Positions 1 to 8,480 of a stretch of DNA of 64,000 nucleotides are shown here, in pieces. This DNA is from JADFGZ01 sp965222345. Lineage in GTDB: Bacteria; Acidobacteriota; Terriglobia; 2-12-FULL-54-10. How positions within the stretch are numbered: position 1 is the stretch's first letter; the number at the start of each line of letters is the position of its first letter. Location of the stretch: assembly GCA_965222345.1 (NCBI GenBank), contig CBDCTS010000007.1:1922001-1986000 (forward strand). Reading direction: 5' to 3'. The notes below the pieces were generated by a model. It was not told where the DNA came from. It did not search any database and saw nothing but the letters and a program-made list of their open reading frames with translations. The position numbers and the translations under genes are program-made.

Positions 1-1
1 G

Positions 2-640
2 GCCCAGAAGCTGCAAAACACCCGCCGCAGCCTAATGGGGAGTGTGCAGCGCATCCAAAGCTATGGAATGGAAGTGATGGCGGGCTTCATTGTAGGCTTT
101 GACAGCGACCCCGATGACATCTTCGACAAACAGGTGGAGTTCATCCAGGAGAGCGCCATCCCGCTGGCGATGGTGGGGCTGTTGCTGGCCCTGCCGGGCA
201 CGCAACTCTACCGCAGGCTATTGAAGGAAGGCCGCATTGTGGATGAAGGCCACGGCAACAACATGAATTTAAGTCTGAATTTTATTCCCAAGATGAATCC
301 GCAGCGGCTGGTGGAAGGCTACAGGGACATTCTCCAGCGGATCTATCACCCGGACGCTTATTATGAGCGTGTGCGGAAATTTCTGGCGCAATACAAACCC
401 ACCCACCGTGTCACCCGCGTACGGTCCGACTACCTTGCCCTGGCCCGGTCCATCCTGAAACAGGGTATCCTGGGCGACTCCCGCAGGAGTTATTGGAAGT
501 TCTTTTTGGAAGCAGCGACGCGCTATCGCCACTCCTTCGACACAGCCATCATGCTGGCCATCATGGGGTATCACTTCCAGACCTTGACCCGGGCCGTCTG
601 CGCCCAGGAACAAGAACAACTCTCGCCAGAAGCAAGTTAA
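2..640 (+). CDS. B12-binding domain radical SAM protein, C-terminal part (partial)
   Basis: The 5' end lies outside the window, and the frame is open from base 2. The visible part is the end of the radical SAM barrel (GGFIVGFD-like segment written MAGFIVGFDSDP, then LLLALPGTQLYRRL) followed by the DUF4070-type C-terminal domain (MNPQRLVEGY, IYHPDAYYERV). Proteins of this family carry a cobalamin-binding domain and a CxxxCxxC cluster upstream, both missing here. They include methylases such as the hopanoid C-2 methylase HpnP and many of unknown substrate, and the remaining third does not decide between them. It ends 9 bases before the convergent queG stop. Family call is firm, substrate unknown. 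Confidence 0.85.
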   Translation, partial: AQKLQNTRRSLMGSVQRIQSYGMEVMAGFIVGFDSDPDDIFDKQVEFIQESAIPLAMVGLLLALPGTQLYRRLLKEGRIVDEGHGNNMNLSLNFIPKMNPQRLVEGYRDILQRIYHPDAYYERVRKFLAQYKPTHRVTRVRSDYLALARSILKQGILGDSRRSYWKFFLEAATRYRHSFDTAIMLAIMGYHFQTLTRAVCAQEQEQLSPEAS

Positions 641-648
641 AGCCGTTT

Positions 649-1851
649 TCAATCCAATCCAGAGGCTGGAGTCCCGGCATTTTTCGCTTGCTGGGAGTCC
701 GGCTGCTGTGGATGCTGTTGGAACTGTTCCAACGCCCACCGGGCATGCTCCTGGACCATAGGGTCGGCGTGCTGGGCCAGTCTTTCGAGAAGCGGGCGAA
801 ACCGCTCCAGCCGGGAGTTGCCCATGGCCACGGCCGCGTTCCGGAGCATGCCCCGGTAGCGGGCGCGCTGAACGGGACTACGGCGAAAGGTCTGGCGAAA
901 CTCCACCTCGCTCAGCGAAGCCAGCCACTCTAGAGGAGGGTTGAAGGTGTTTGGAGGAGTTGCCTCCTCCCCGGATTGGCGTTCTTCGTCCACGGTTGGG
1001 ACCGGCCGGGGCTGAAATTCCGGAAGCGACACCACGGGCGATTTGCTGTTCCACGGGCAGACATCCTGGCATATGTCGCATCCGAACAGATGACGCCCGA
1101 CAGCAGGGCGAAACTCCTCTGGAATGGAACCCCTGAGTTCGATCGTAAAATAGGAGATACAGCGCGTGGCGTCCAGAACGTAAGGTTCCTTAATGGCTGC
1201 GGTGGGGCAAGCATCGATGCAGCGGCGGCAAGTGCCGCAACGGTCCGGGACAGGCTCGTCGGGCTCGATCTCCAGGCTGGTCAGGATTTCGCCGAGCAAA
1301 AACCAGGAGCCGGCTTTCTCGTGGATCAGACAGGTGTTTTTCCCGATCCACCCTATCCCGGCCGCCTGCGCAACGGCACGTTCGAGCAGCGGGGCGGTGT
1401 CCACACAAATCTTTGCCTCAAAGGAAGACCCGGCCTCCCGGCGCAACCCTTCGAGCAGCTTTTTCAGGCGCTCCCGCAGCACCCGGTGGTAGTCCTCTCC
1501 CCAGCCGTAGCGGGAAATCCATCCGCGAGCGGGATCGGGGCATTCAACGGATTTCGGATGCGGGGTGTTGTAAACCATTCCTGCGCAGATGACGGACCGG
1601 ACGCCCGGCAGCAGCAGCCGCAGGTCCTGCCGCTGTTCTCTCTCCATATACTTCATCTCGCCTTGGAATCCGCGATCGAGCCAAGAAAGATACCGTGCTC
1701 GGTCCAATTCCGGCAACGAGGCTGGAGCAATGCCGCACAGATCGAATCCCAGCCGCTTGGCTTCCTCACGGAGCCATGATTTCTGAATTAGGAGCTTGCG
1801 AAGCCGGGATTCGCGGACCGGGGAATGGACATTCTGTGCCTGATTCGCCAC
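649..1851 (-). CDS. queG: Epoxyqueuosine reductase QueG
   Basis: QueG reduces epoxyqueuosine in tRNA to queuosine using cobalamin and two [4Fe-4S] clusters, the last step of queuosine synthesis in the cytoplasm. The 400-residue protein has the catalytic-region motif CVDTAPLLER (Asp about residue 151), GIGWIGKN, a first ferredoxin motif with Cys 205/208/211/215, and a second with Cys 258/261/265 (FGCDICQDVCPWN). The C-terminal 100 residues look HEAT-like (RYRGMLRNAAVAMGN, MVQEHARWAL), as in the longer QueG proteins. The start is a GTG at 1851, with a G-rich ribosome site about 9 bases upstream. It stands alone, convergent with the radical SAM gene. Confidence 0.95.
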   Translation of the reverse strand: MANQAQNVHSPVRESRLRKLLIQKSWLREEAKRLGFDLCGIAPASLPELDRARYLSWLDRGFQGEMKYMEREQRQDLRLLLPGVRSVICAGMVYNTPHPKSVECPDPARGWISRYGWGEDYHRVLRERLKKLLEGLRREAGSSFEAKICVDTAPLLERAVAQAAGIGWIGKNTCLIHEKAGSWFLLGEILTSLEIEPDEPVPDRCGTCRRCIDACPTAAIKEPYVLDATRCISYFTIELRGSIPEEFRPAVGRHLFGCDICQDVCPWNSKSPVVSLPEFQPRPVPTVDEERQSGEEATPPNTFNPPLEWLASLSEVEFRQTFRRSPVQRARYRGMLRNAAVAMGNSRLERFRPLLERLAQHADPMVQEHARWALEQFQQHPQQPDSQQAKNAGTPASGLD

Positions 1852-2201
1852 CCACTACCCCCTTTAGGTCCTCGCAACCGTGCTGCTGTACATGATAACC
1901 TACATGACATGGCAACTCACGGTTCCAGGAAGTTCTTTTAATAGAGTGTGCCCCGCCGGGAAAAGAGCCTCCATTCGGGAACCTAATTGACCCATACGAC
2001 TATGAAAAATCACACTTTAACTGAAATTCCTTAGCCTGCACTGTGGACAGGCTTTATCATGGCCCGGTTATCGGGTAGAATTATACCGTGATGCTGCGGA
2101 TTGTCGCCCTTGAAGGAAACAAGCCGGGGCGGCCCCACGGGTTGTTTTTTTCAGCATCTCGGATACCATAGGGAATTTTCTTGCAGGAGAGAATCAAGCA
2201 A
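1852..2201. other. Intergenic region between divergent queG and the Tes-like gene
   Basis: These 350 bases must hold the promoters of both divergent genes. I see no convincing pair of -35/-10 boxes. A TAGAATTATA stretch near 2076-2085 is a possible -10 toward the plus strand. The only clear structure is the hairpin plus T tract listed separately at 2118-2151. No tRNA-like sequence or plausible small ORF was seen. Confidence 0.5.
2118..2151 (+). terminator. Terminator-like hairpin in the leader of the Tes-like gene
   Basis: A GGGG/CCCC stem with a 3-base loop is extended by CC/GG and AACAA/TTGTT pairing with a small bulge, and runs into seven T. It reads toward the downstream radical SAM gene, whose ribosome site begins about 34 bases later. 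No plus-strand gene ends upstream after 640, so it may sit in the 5' leader rather than close a transcript. Confidence 0.4.
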
Positions 2202-4241
2202 ATGCACAAGCCGACAAAATATCTGGATAAGGGAGTGACGCTGGCTGCCGGCGCCGCATGGAATTTTGTGCAATTTTTTAATCAATTCAAACCCAACGGT
2301 ACCTTTACGCCGCGATGGTCGGACAAGCCCTTGCAAAAGTCCCACCAAAAATCGAAGCCACCGCTCGGCTGGCCTCGGACGACCGACTCGCTGTGCCCAA
2401 CCTGTGTCCGGGAAGCCCGCCAGCGTATCCTGGACGGCGATCAGGATCTCGACACGCTAAGAACCGAGCGGGTTGGTGAGATCAAGGCTGACATTATCGA
2501 GCGCGACGGGGAGATCATGATGGTCAAGGAGTGCCCCGAGCACGGCCGCTTTGAGGACGTGCTGGCGATCGATCCGGACTTCCTGAAGCACATCGAGGAG
2601 AATTTTCCGGGCCGGGACATTGCGGCGCACAACGACAAAGACCTGCACAACCACGGCTCCAGCACCATCCGCTACGGGCGAGGTTCGGTGCTGACCATCG
2701 ACCTGACCAACCGCTGCAACATGATGTGCGACCCCTGCTTCATGGACGCCAACCAAGTGGGCTTCGTGCACGAACTGGCCTGGGAAGAGGTCAAGCAGCT
2801 TTTAGACAACGCCATCAAGATCAAGCCGCGGCGTCAGATGTCGGTGCAGTTTTCCGGCGGCGAGCCGACGCTCTCCCCTTTCTTTTTGGACGCCGTCGCC
2901 TACGCTCGCAAGGTGGGCTACAACAGCGTCCAGGCCGCGACCAACGGGATTGAGTTCGCCAAGGATATTAACTTTGCCAAGCAGGCCTACGAGGCCGGGT
3001 TGCGCTACGCCTATCTGCAGTTTGACGGAATCGGCAACGCCAACAACCAACACCGCAAGATCGGCAACCTGTTTGACGTGAAGCTGAAAGCGATTGAAAA
3101 CCTGCAGACGGCCGGCGTCGAGATTATTCTGGTGACCACGCTGGTCAACGGCGTCAACAACCATCAGGTGGGGCCGATCATAGAGTTTGCCCGGAGCAAC
3201 CCGAAACGGATCGCCTTCATCGCCTTCCAGCCGGTTTCCTTCACCGGGCGGGATGAGGAAATCACCGATGACCGCCGCCAGCGGCAGCGCTATACCCTGT
3301 CGCATCTGGCTCATGACGTCAAGAATCAGACAGGCCTGACCGAGCCCACCCGCGACTGGTTCCCGATTTCGCTGATGGGTACCTTTGCGGATGTGGCTGA
3401 TCTGATTCATGGCCCGCAAGCCGAGTGGGGCCAGGTCAGTTGCGGCTGCCACCCCAACTGTGGCATCGGCACGGCATTGATGATTAACAAAGAAACTCAC
3501 GAGATGGCGCCCGTTCCGCAGTTTTTGAACATCCCGGGCCTGCTCAAAGACATCCGCACCATTACCGACACCGCCCGCGGAAAAGCTTTCTCGAACGCCC
3601 AAATGGGTTTGGCCTTGCTCAAAAACTACGATCCCTTCAAAGCTCCCAAGAGCCTGACGCTTTCCGATTTGCTGAAGAAGTTCGACAAGTCGTTCGCGCT
3701 CACCGGCAAGAGCTACGGCGTGGGCCTGGAACGGCGCAAGGACCCCTGGAACTTCCTGTTCGTGGCTGGAATGTGGTTCCAGGATCTGTTCAACTATGAC
3801 TTCCGGCGGACCGAGATGTGCATCATCCCCTACGCCACCCAGCAGGGTGAGATTTCCTTCTGCGCCTACAATACGGGGCTCGGCTGGCGGAATATTGTAG
3901 AGGAGATGCACAAGACGGCCACGCTCACCAAATGGTATGAAGAGCACGGTCGTCACCAGATCTATGCCGGCGGCAAGCACGTGCCTTTGGCGGACCAGTC
4001 GCATACGCTGGAGTTGAACGAGGAGCACTGCAACATGCCCGCGCAGGTGGAGGAAGGGCAAGGGCCTCAGACTGCGCGAGATGAGAAGGTTCTGGCTCGG
4101 GACGCCCGGCAGCAGCAGGAGATGATGAAGCTCTATCGCCAGCAAGTGCTCAAGGAGCAGCCGGGGCCAGATCTGATCCAGATTACCCCAGCTCCTTCCA
4201 AGCCGGTGCCAGAGCAAGAATACGCGCATTCGGGCGATTAG
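2202..4241 (+). CDS. Radical SAM enzyme homologous to archaeal tetraether synthase Tes (MJ0619-like)
   Basis: The 679-residue protein has the layout of the MJ0619/Tes family. There is an N-terminal cysteine pair LCPTC (65, 68), then KECPEHG (Cys 111), then the radical SAM cluster CNMMCDPC (172/176/179), SGGEPTL, a barrel with LQFDGI and FQPVSFTGR, a late CGCHPNCG, and a C-terminal MCIIPYA/FCAYNTG segment. In archaea Tes joins two lipid tails tail-to-tail to make membrane-spanning tetraethers, and acidobacterial homologues have been linked to isodiabolic acid and branched GDGT-type lipids. I infer a carbon-carbon coupling role in lipid synthesis; the substrate is not shown. The ATG at 2202 is chosen because AGGAGA precedes it. 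An in-frame TTG at 2181 is the alternative. Confidence 0.8.
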   Translation: MHKPTKYLDKGVTLAAGAAWNFVQFFNQFKPNGTFTPRWSDKPLQKSHQKSKPPLGWPRTTDSLCPTCVREARQRILDGDQDLDTLRTERVGEIKADIIERDGEIMMVKECPEHGRFEDVLAIDPDFLKHIEENFPGRDIAAHNDKDLHNHGSSTIRYGRGSVLTIDLTNRCNMMCDPCFMDANQVGFVHELAWEEVKQLLDNAIKIKPRRQMSVQFSGGEPTLSPFFLDAVAYARKVGYNSVQAATNGIEFAKDINFAKQAYEAGLRYAYLQFDGIGNANNQHRKIGNLFDVKLKAIENLQTAGVEIILVTTLVNGVNNHQVGPIIEFARSNPKRIAFIAFQPVSFTGRDEEITDDRRQRQRYTLSHLAHDVKNQTGLTEPTRDWFPISLMGTFADVADLIHGPQAEWGQVSCGCHPNCGIGTALMINKETHEMAPVPQFLNIPGLLKDIRTITDTARGKAFSNAQMGLALLKNYDPFKAPKSLTLSDLLKKFDKSFALTGKSYGVGLERRKDPWNFLFVAGMWFQDLFNYDFRRTEMCIIPYATQQGEISFCAYNTGLGWRNIVEEMHKTATLTKWYEEHGRHQIYAGGKHVPLADQSHTLELNEEHCNMPAQVEEGQGPQTARDEKVLARDARQQQEMMKLYRQQVLKEQPGPDLIQITPAPSKPVPEQEYAHSGD

Positions 4242-4281
4242 GCCGTCCGGGCGCTATCATCCAACATTGAAGAGTTAGCTA

Positions 4282-4328
4282 TTCGGGTAACAGCGTGCTA
4301 AACAGCGCATTGTTACCCGAAATTTTTG
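4282..4328 (+). terminator. Rho-independent terminator after the Tes-like gene
   Basis: TTCGGGTAACA at 4282-4292 and its exact complement at 4311-4321 form an 11-bp stem. The loop holds a further GCG/CGC pairing, and the stem is followed by AATTTTTGTT. It lies 40 bases after the stop of the radical SAM gene. Confidence 0.8.
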
Positions 4329-4361
4329 TTAGCTGAGATTGTTTTATGCTGGAAGTTTTTT

Positions 4362-4577
4362 ATGCCGATCTATGAATACGTTTGCGAAGCATGCAAGGGG
4401 CCTTTCGAGAAGCTGATTCTCAGCAAAGCCGAACCCGTTGCCTGCCCGTCGTGCGGCAGCCATCGTCACACCCTGCAGTTCTCCGTCGTTAGCACCCCTG
4501 GCAAGAATGGCGTAAGCGATGCCGGGTCAGCAGCAGGCTCCTGCGCCTGCACTCCCACCACCTGTGGGTGCAGTTAA
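4362..4577 (+). CDS. FmdB-type small zinc-ribbon protein
   Basis: This 71-residue protein begins MPIYEYVCEAC, the signature start of the FmdB/CxxC_CxxC_SSSS family, with CxxC at 9-12 and CPSC near residue 28. It most likely binds one zinc ion. The family is thought to be regulatory but has no settled function. The C-terminus is a Gly/Ser/Cys-rich tail ending CACTPTTCGCS. The ATG at 4362 fits the family start better than an upstream in-frame start at 4326. Confidence 0.85.
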   Translation: MPIYEYVCEACKGPFEKLILSKAEPVACPSCGSHRHTLQFSVVSTPGKNGVSDAGSAAGSCACTPTTCGCS

Positions 4578-4761
4578 GGCAGGGGGCTGCTCGGCGGATT
4601 CTCACCTAGCAAGGAAACCTAAAAGTATCCCTTGCGCTTCATTTATTATATTTTTTTAGCAGATTCCGCAGAGGCTAGGCGTGGCGCCTGTGATGCAGGC
4701 AGAAATTGCAGTTGCGTCTGGAGTCTCAAGGTACGTATTTCTGCAGAGGACGATTCGCCGA

Positions 4762-5220
4762 ATGCTGACTATTCAAGTGGCAGACAACATAAATGCCGTT
4801 CAAGTCCTCTGGAAGGAATACTGGAAGGCTCTCGGCCTGCCCAGTGACTTTCAGGGGTTTGAGGAAGCATTGCAGCGCTTGCCGGGAGAATACAGCGCAC
4901 CTGGAGGCACGCTGGCGCTAGCCTATGTGGAGGGAGTTCCAGCAGGAACCATCGCCCTCCGGCCTTTGTCCGGCACCGCCTGTGAGGTGAAACGGCTTTA
5001 TGTCCGTCCCGAATTCCGCAGGCGAGGAATCGGACGCAGGCTAATGGAATGGATTATCGGGCGCGCAAGAGAACTCGGATATCGGACGGTACACTGCGAC
5101 ACCTTGCCAACCCTGGCTGGAGCTATCGAGATGTACCGGAAACTCGGATTTCTGTTGATGGAACATCCCTACTCAAACGACCCAACTCCTGGAGCAATCT
5201 ACCTGGCGTTGCAGCTTTGA
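4762..5220 (+). CDS. GNAT family N-acetyltransferase
   Basis: GNAT enzymes transfer an acetyl group from acetyl-CoA to an amine. The acetyl-CoA binding motif appears as EVKRLYVRPEFRRRGIGRRL (beta 4 and the RxxGxG loop), followed by AIEMYRKLGF, the usual end of the domain. The protein is 152 residues from the ATG at 4762, which has a GAGG site about 10 bases upstream. A GTG at 4681 would add 27 residues with no domain character. The acceptor substrate cannot be told. It stands alone between a zinc-ribbon gene and aroC. Confidence 0.85.
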   Translation: MLTIQVADNINAVQVLWKEYWKALGLPSDFQGFEEALQRLPGEYSAPGGTLALAYVEGVPAGTIALRPLSGTACEVKRLYVRPEFRRRGIGRRLMEWIIGRARELGYRTVHCDTLPTLAGAIEMYRKLGFLLMEHPYSNDPTPGAIYLALQL

Positions 5221-5371
5221 GACTTTATCTTCAGACTAAGACCCCAATACCCTGGCGTCGTCAGCCCTTTTGCACGCCGCCGCATAGCTGATGTATGCTT
5301 AACTGTTAACCAAGTGGAAAGTTGGCAGGTAAAGCGGGATTTGTAGAGGATGCTTAGAAACGGCGGGCTTT

Positions 5372-6544
5372 ATGTTGCGATTTCAAACCGCAGGTGAGTC
5401 TCACGGGCAGGGTCTGGTGGCTCTGGTTTCGGGCCTTCCTGCGGGCATTCCCATCGAGGTTGCTTCGATCAACCGGGAGCTGAAACGCCGTCAGGGCGGC
5501 TACGGCCGGGGCGGCCGTATGAAGATCGAGAAGGATCGTGCGGAGATTCTCTCCGGCGTGCGGCGCAGCAAGACCACCGGAGCGCCCGTAGCCATGCTGC
5601 TCACCAATCGCGACTGGGAGAACTGGACCGAGGCGCTTCCGGTGGAGGAGCAGGAGCAGACCGCCGCGAAATACAAGCCGCTGAACCCACCGCGTCCGGG
5701 GCACGCCGATCTGGCTGGGTGTCTGAAGTACAATTTTCATGAGGCGCGCTATATTCTGGAGCGCGCCAGCGCGCGGGAGAGCGCGGCGAGGGTGGCAGCT
5801 GGCGGGCTGGCCAAGCTGCTGCTGATTCAATTCGGGATTGAGGTGCTCAGCCACGTCATCGCCGTGGGGGATGTCCATGCTGACAAGCCTGTCAGTTGGG
5901 ATGAGATCAAACAGACGGTGGCCAAAGAGGACATCCTGTTCAACTGCGTCGATTCCGAGGCTGAGAAAGCCATGCAGGCGGCGGTCGATGCGGTGCTGCG
6001 CACGGGCGACACCCTGGGCGGGGTCTTCGAAGTGGTGGCGCACAATGTCCCTCCCGGCCTCGGCACGCACGCCAACTGGGATGAACGGCTGGATGGCTTG
6101 CTCTCCCAGGCCGTGATGTCGTTGCAGGCGGTCAAGGCGGTGGAGATCGGCACAGGGATAAACAACGCCGTTTCGCACGGCTCTCGCGTTCACGACCAGA
6201 TCGACTACAGCCGCGACGAGCAACGTTTTACCCGCCCCGCCAATCACGCCGGGGGCCTGGAGGGCGGCATCAGCAACGGCGAGGATGTTGTGGTCCGCGG
6301 CTACCTGAAGCCCATCTCCACTTTGCGGCGGCCCTTGCAGTCGGTGGACATGGAGACCAAGGAGCCGGTGAAGGCGGCCTACGAGCGCTCCGACGTCTGC
6401 GTGGTCCCGGCTGCCGGCGTGGGGGCAGAAGCCATGGTGGCACTGGTGCTGGCGCGCTGCCTGCTGGAGAAGTTCGGCGGAGATTCGCTCGATGAAACGC
6501 GGCGCAACTTCGAGGGCTACCGGGAGCAGGTCCGGACGTTTTGA
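5372..6544 (+). CDS. aroC: Chorismate synthase
   Basis: It converts 5-enolpyruvylshikimate 3-phosphate to chorismate with reduced FMN, the last step of the shikimate pathway. The start MLRFQTAGESHGQG, the RPGHADL motif, and the late GGLEGGISNGEDV and RSDVCVVPAAGVGAEAM segments are family signatures. The 390 residues match the usual 350-400. The ribosome site is weak. It is the first of a run of plus-strand genes (aroC-rmuC, then def-fmt), with rmuC starting 9 bases downstream. Confidence 0.97.
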   Translation: MLRFQTAGESHGQGLVALVSGLPAGIPIEVASINRELKRRQGGYGRGGRMKIEKDRAEILSGVRRSKTTGAPVAMLLTNRDWENWTEALPVEEQEQTAAKYKPLNPPRPGHADLAGCLKYNFHEARYILERASARESAARVAAGGLAKLLLIQFGIEVLSHVIAVGDVHADKPVSWDEIKQTVAKEDILFNCVDSEAEKAMQAAVDAVLRTGDTLGGVFEVVAHNVPPGLGTHANWDERLDGLLSQAVMSLQAVKAVEIGTGINNAVSHGSRVHDQIDYSRDEQRFTRPANHAGGLEGGISNGEDVVVRGYLKPISTLRRPLQSVDMETKEPVKAAYERSDVCVVPAAGVGAEAMVALVLARCLLEKFGGDSLDETRRNFEGYREQVRTF

Positions 6545-6553
6545 GAGGGAGTC

Positions 6554-7819
6554 ATGGGCGAGTGGATACTTCTCATTGTCGGTCTGGTAGTCGGTGGCCT
6601 GATTGGCTGGCTGGCAGTGAGCGCCCACAGGGAACGGCAGATTCGCCAGATGCAGCACGAAGTCCGGACGGAGAGCGAGCAAAAGATTGTTGCCCAAACC
6701 GAATTACAGCAAGCAAAAACTTCTTTAGAGGAACAGAAGAACCTTCTACGAGCCGCCAGAGAGGAGCTGTCGGCTACGTTTAACGCTCTTGCGGCGGAGG
6801 CGCTCCAAAGCAATAACCAGGCATTCATCGCGTTAGCCAAAAGCACTCTTGAGACGGTCCAAGCGGAAGCCAAAGGGGACCTGGAGACACGGCAGAAGGC
6901 CATTGACGGCTTGGTGAGCCCGTTGAAGGAGTCCCTCTCCCGGTATGAACAACAGATTGCAGAGATGGAAAAGAACCGCCAAAGCGCCTACGGCGGCCTG
7001 GCCGAACAGTTGCAAGCTCTGCAAAAGGTAACCGGCAGCCTTAACGTTGCTCTGCGGACGCCGCAGGTTCGGGGCCGCTGGGGCGAGATGACGTTGCGCC
7101 GGGTGGCGGAACTGGCGGGCATGTCGCAGCATTGCGACTTTGCCGAACAGGAGACGCTGACCGGAGGCGGAACCCGGCAGCGTCCCGATATGATTGTTAA
7201 TTTACCTGGAGGCCGACGCATTGCGGTGGATTCCAAGGTCCCGTTGCAGGCGTTCCTCGACGCCGCCTCGGCGGCTACCGAAGAAGACCGGAACATTTAC
7301 TTTGCCCGGCACGGCCAACACGTCCGGGCGCACATGAACCAGTTGGGCGCGCGGGGCTACTGGGAGCAATTTGACCAGGCGCCGGATTTTGTGATCCTGT
7401 TTCTTCCCGGCGAATCGTTTTTCGGCGCGGCGCTGGAGCAGGACCGGAGTCTCATCGAGGACGGGATGGAGAAGCATGTGATTCTGGCGACTCCCACCAC
7501 GCTGATTGCGCTGCTGCGGGCGGTGGCCTACGGCTGGAACCAGGAACAACTCACGCAAAACGCCCAAGAGATCAGCGACAGGGGAAAGGAACTCTACGAC
7601 CGGATCCGGAAATTCACCGAGCACTTTGAGGGCGTCGGTGCGGCGCTGGGAAAAGCCGTGAATACTTATAATGACGCCACCGGGTCGCTCGAACGGCGTG
7701 TGCTGACCTCGGCGCGAAGGTTCAAGGAGCTGGGCGCGGCCACCGGCAAAGAGATACCCGAGGTCGAATCCGTTGAGGAAAAGCCGCGCGCCCTCGCCGT
7801 CGGCAACCAAACCGAGTGA
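6554..7819 (+). CDS. rmuC: DNA recombination protein RmuC homologue
   Basis: RmuC proteins limit inverted-repeat rearrangements; the fold holds a restriction-nuclease-like core. This one has an N-terminal membrane segment (residues 3-24, ILLIVGLVVGGLIGWLAV), then about 130 residues of coiled coil rich in Q/E/K, then the RmuC domain with RGRWGEMTLRRVAELAGM, RPDMIVNLPGGRRIAVDSKVP and LPGESFFGAAL. It is 421 residues, typical length. It follows aroC by 9 bases with GAGGGAG as ribosome site, so the two are probably co-transcribed. Confidence 0.95.
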   Translation: MGEWILLIVGLVVGGLIGWLAVSAHRERQIRQMQHEVRTESEQKIVAQTELQQAKTSLEEQKNLLRAAREELSATFNALAAEALQSNNQAFIALAKSTLETVQAEAKGDLETRQKAIDGLVSPLKESLSRYEQQIAEMEKNRQSAYGGLAEQLQALQKVTGSLNVALRTPQVRGRWGEMTLRRVAELAGMSQHCDFAEQETLTGGGTRQRPDMIVNLPGGRRIAVDSKVPLQAFLDAASAATEEDRNIYFARHGQHVRAHMNQLGARGYWEQFDQAPDFVILFLPGESFFGAALEQDRSLIEDGMEKHVILATPTTLIALLRAVAYGWNQEQLTQNAQEISDRGKELYDRIRKFTEHFEGVGAALGKAVNTYNDATGSLERRVLTSARRFKELGAATGKEIPEVESVEEKPRALAVGNQTE

Positions 7820-7880
7820 TCCTCGTTCAATTCGATTGGAAGTAGGGCGTTGAATAAGACTGCTCCAGGATTCATCCGAT

Positions 7881-8390
7881 ATGGTTCATCCGATAGTGAA
7901 ATTCGGCGATGACGTGCTAGCGAGGAAAGCCGAGCCGGTGACGGAGTTCGACAGTAAGCTCGACCGCCTGCTCGACGAGATGTTTGAATTCATGTACGCC
8001 GCCAGCGGAGTCGGGCTGGCCGCGCCGCAAATCGGCATCTCCCGGCACATGGCCGTCATTGACATCACCTCCGGAAAGGACCCTGATGCCAAGATCGTCA
8101 TCATCAACCCGGAGATCATCGCCACCGAAGGCCGCCAAAAAGAGGAAGAAGGATGCCTCAGCCTGCCGGGCTTCCGCGAGACGGTGAAACGGCCCCAAAA
8201 GGCGACGGTACGCGCCCAGGACCGGCAAGGAAAAGTATTCACCATGCAGGGCGAGGGCCTGCTCGCCCGTGCCTTTTGCCATGAGACCGACCACCTGAAT
8301 GGGAAGCTGTTCCTTTCGCACCTCAGCGTGCTGAAACGCGACCTCATCCAGCGGAAAATTCGCAAGATGATAAAAGCCGGCGAGTGGTAA
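7881..8390 (+). CDS. def: Peptide deformylase
   Basis: It removes the formyl group from the N-terminal methionine of new proteins. All three metal-site motifs are present: GVGLAAPQIG (near residue 40), EGCLSLPG (near 93) and HETDHLNG (near 134), the last giving the two His ligands and the catalytic Glu. Length 169 is standard. It lies 90 bases before fmt, which adds the formyl group to initiator Met-tRNA, the classical def-fmt pairing. Confidence 0.97.
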   Translation: MVHPIVKFGDDVLARKAEPVTEFDSKLDRLLDEMFEFMYAASGVGLAAPQIGISRHMAVIDITSGKDPDAKIVIINPEIIATEGRQKEEEGCLSLPGFRETVKRPQKATVRAQDRQGKVFTMQGEGLLARAFCHETDHLNGKLFLSHLSVLKRDLIQRKIRKMIKAGEW

Positions 8391-8480
8391 GCAGCCTTCT
8401 CCAGCAGAGCCGAAGCCTTGTGGGAAAGCTCTGAATGACTTTTCTGACTGGTCCCTCGCGGTTGCGGTTCTGATTTTCCT

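Noticed and set aside
1852..2201. tRNA or riboswitch upstream of the Tes-like gene
   Set aside because: No T-loop motif or cloverleaf pairing, and no recognisable riboswitch core; only the hairpin at 2118 stands out.
2802..4229. 475-codon minus-strand ORF antisense to the Tes-like gene
   Set aside because: Low-complexity Leu/Arg/His-rich shadow of a gene with strong motifs on the other strand.
5354..6697. 447-codon minus-strand ORF over aroC
   Set aside because: aroC signatures on the plus strand are unmistakable; the antisense frame has none.
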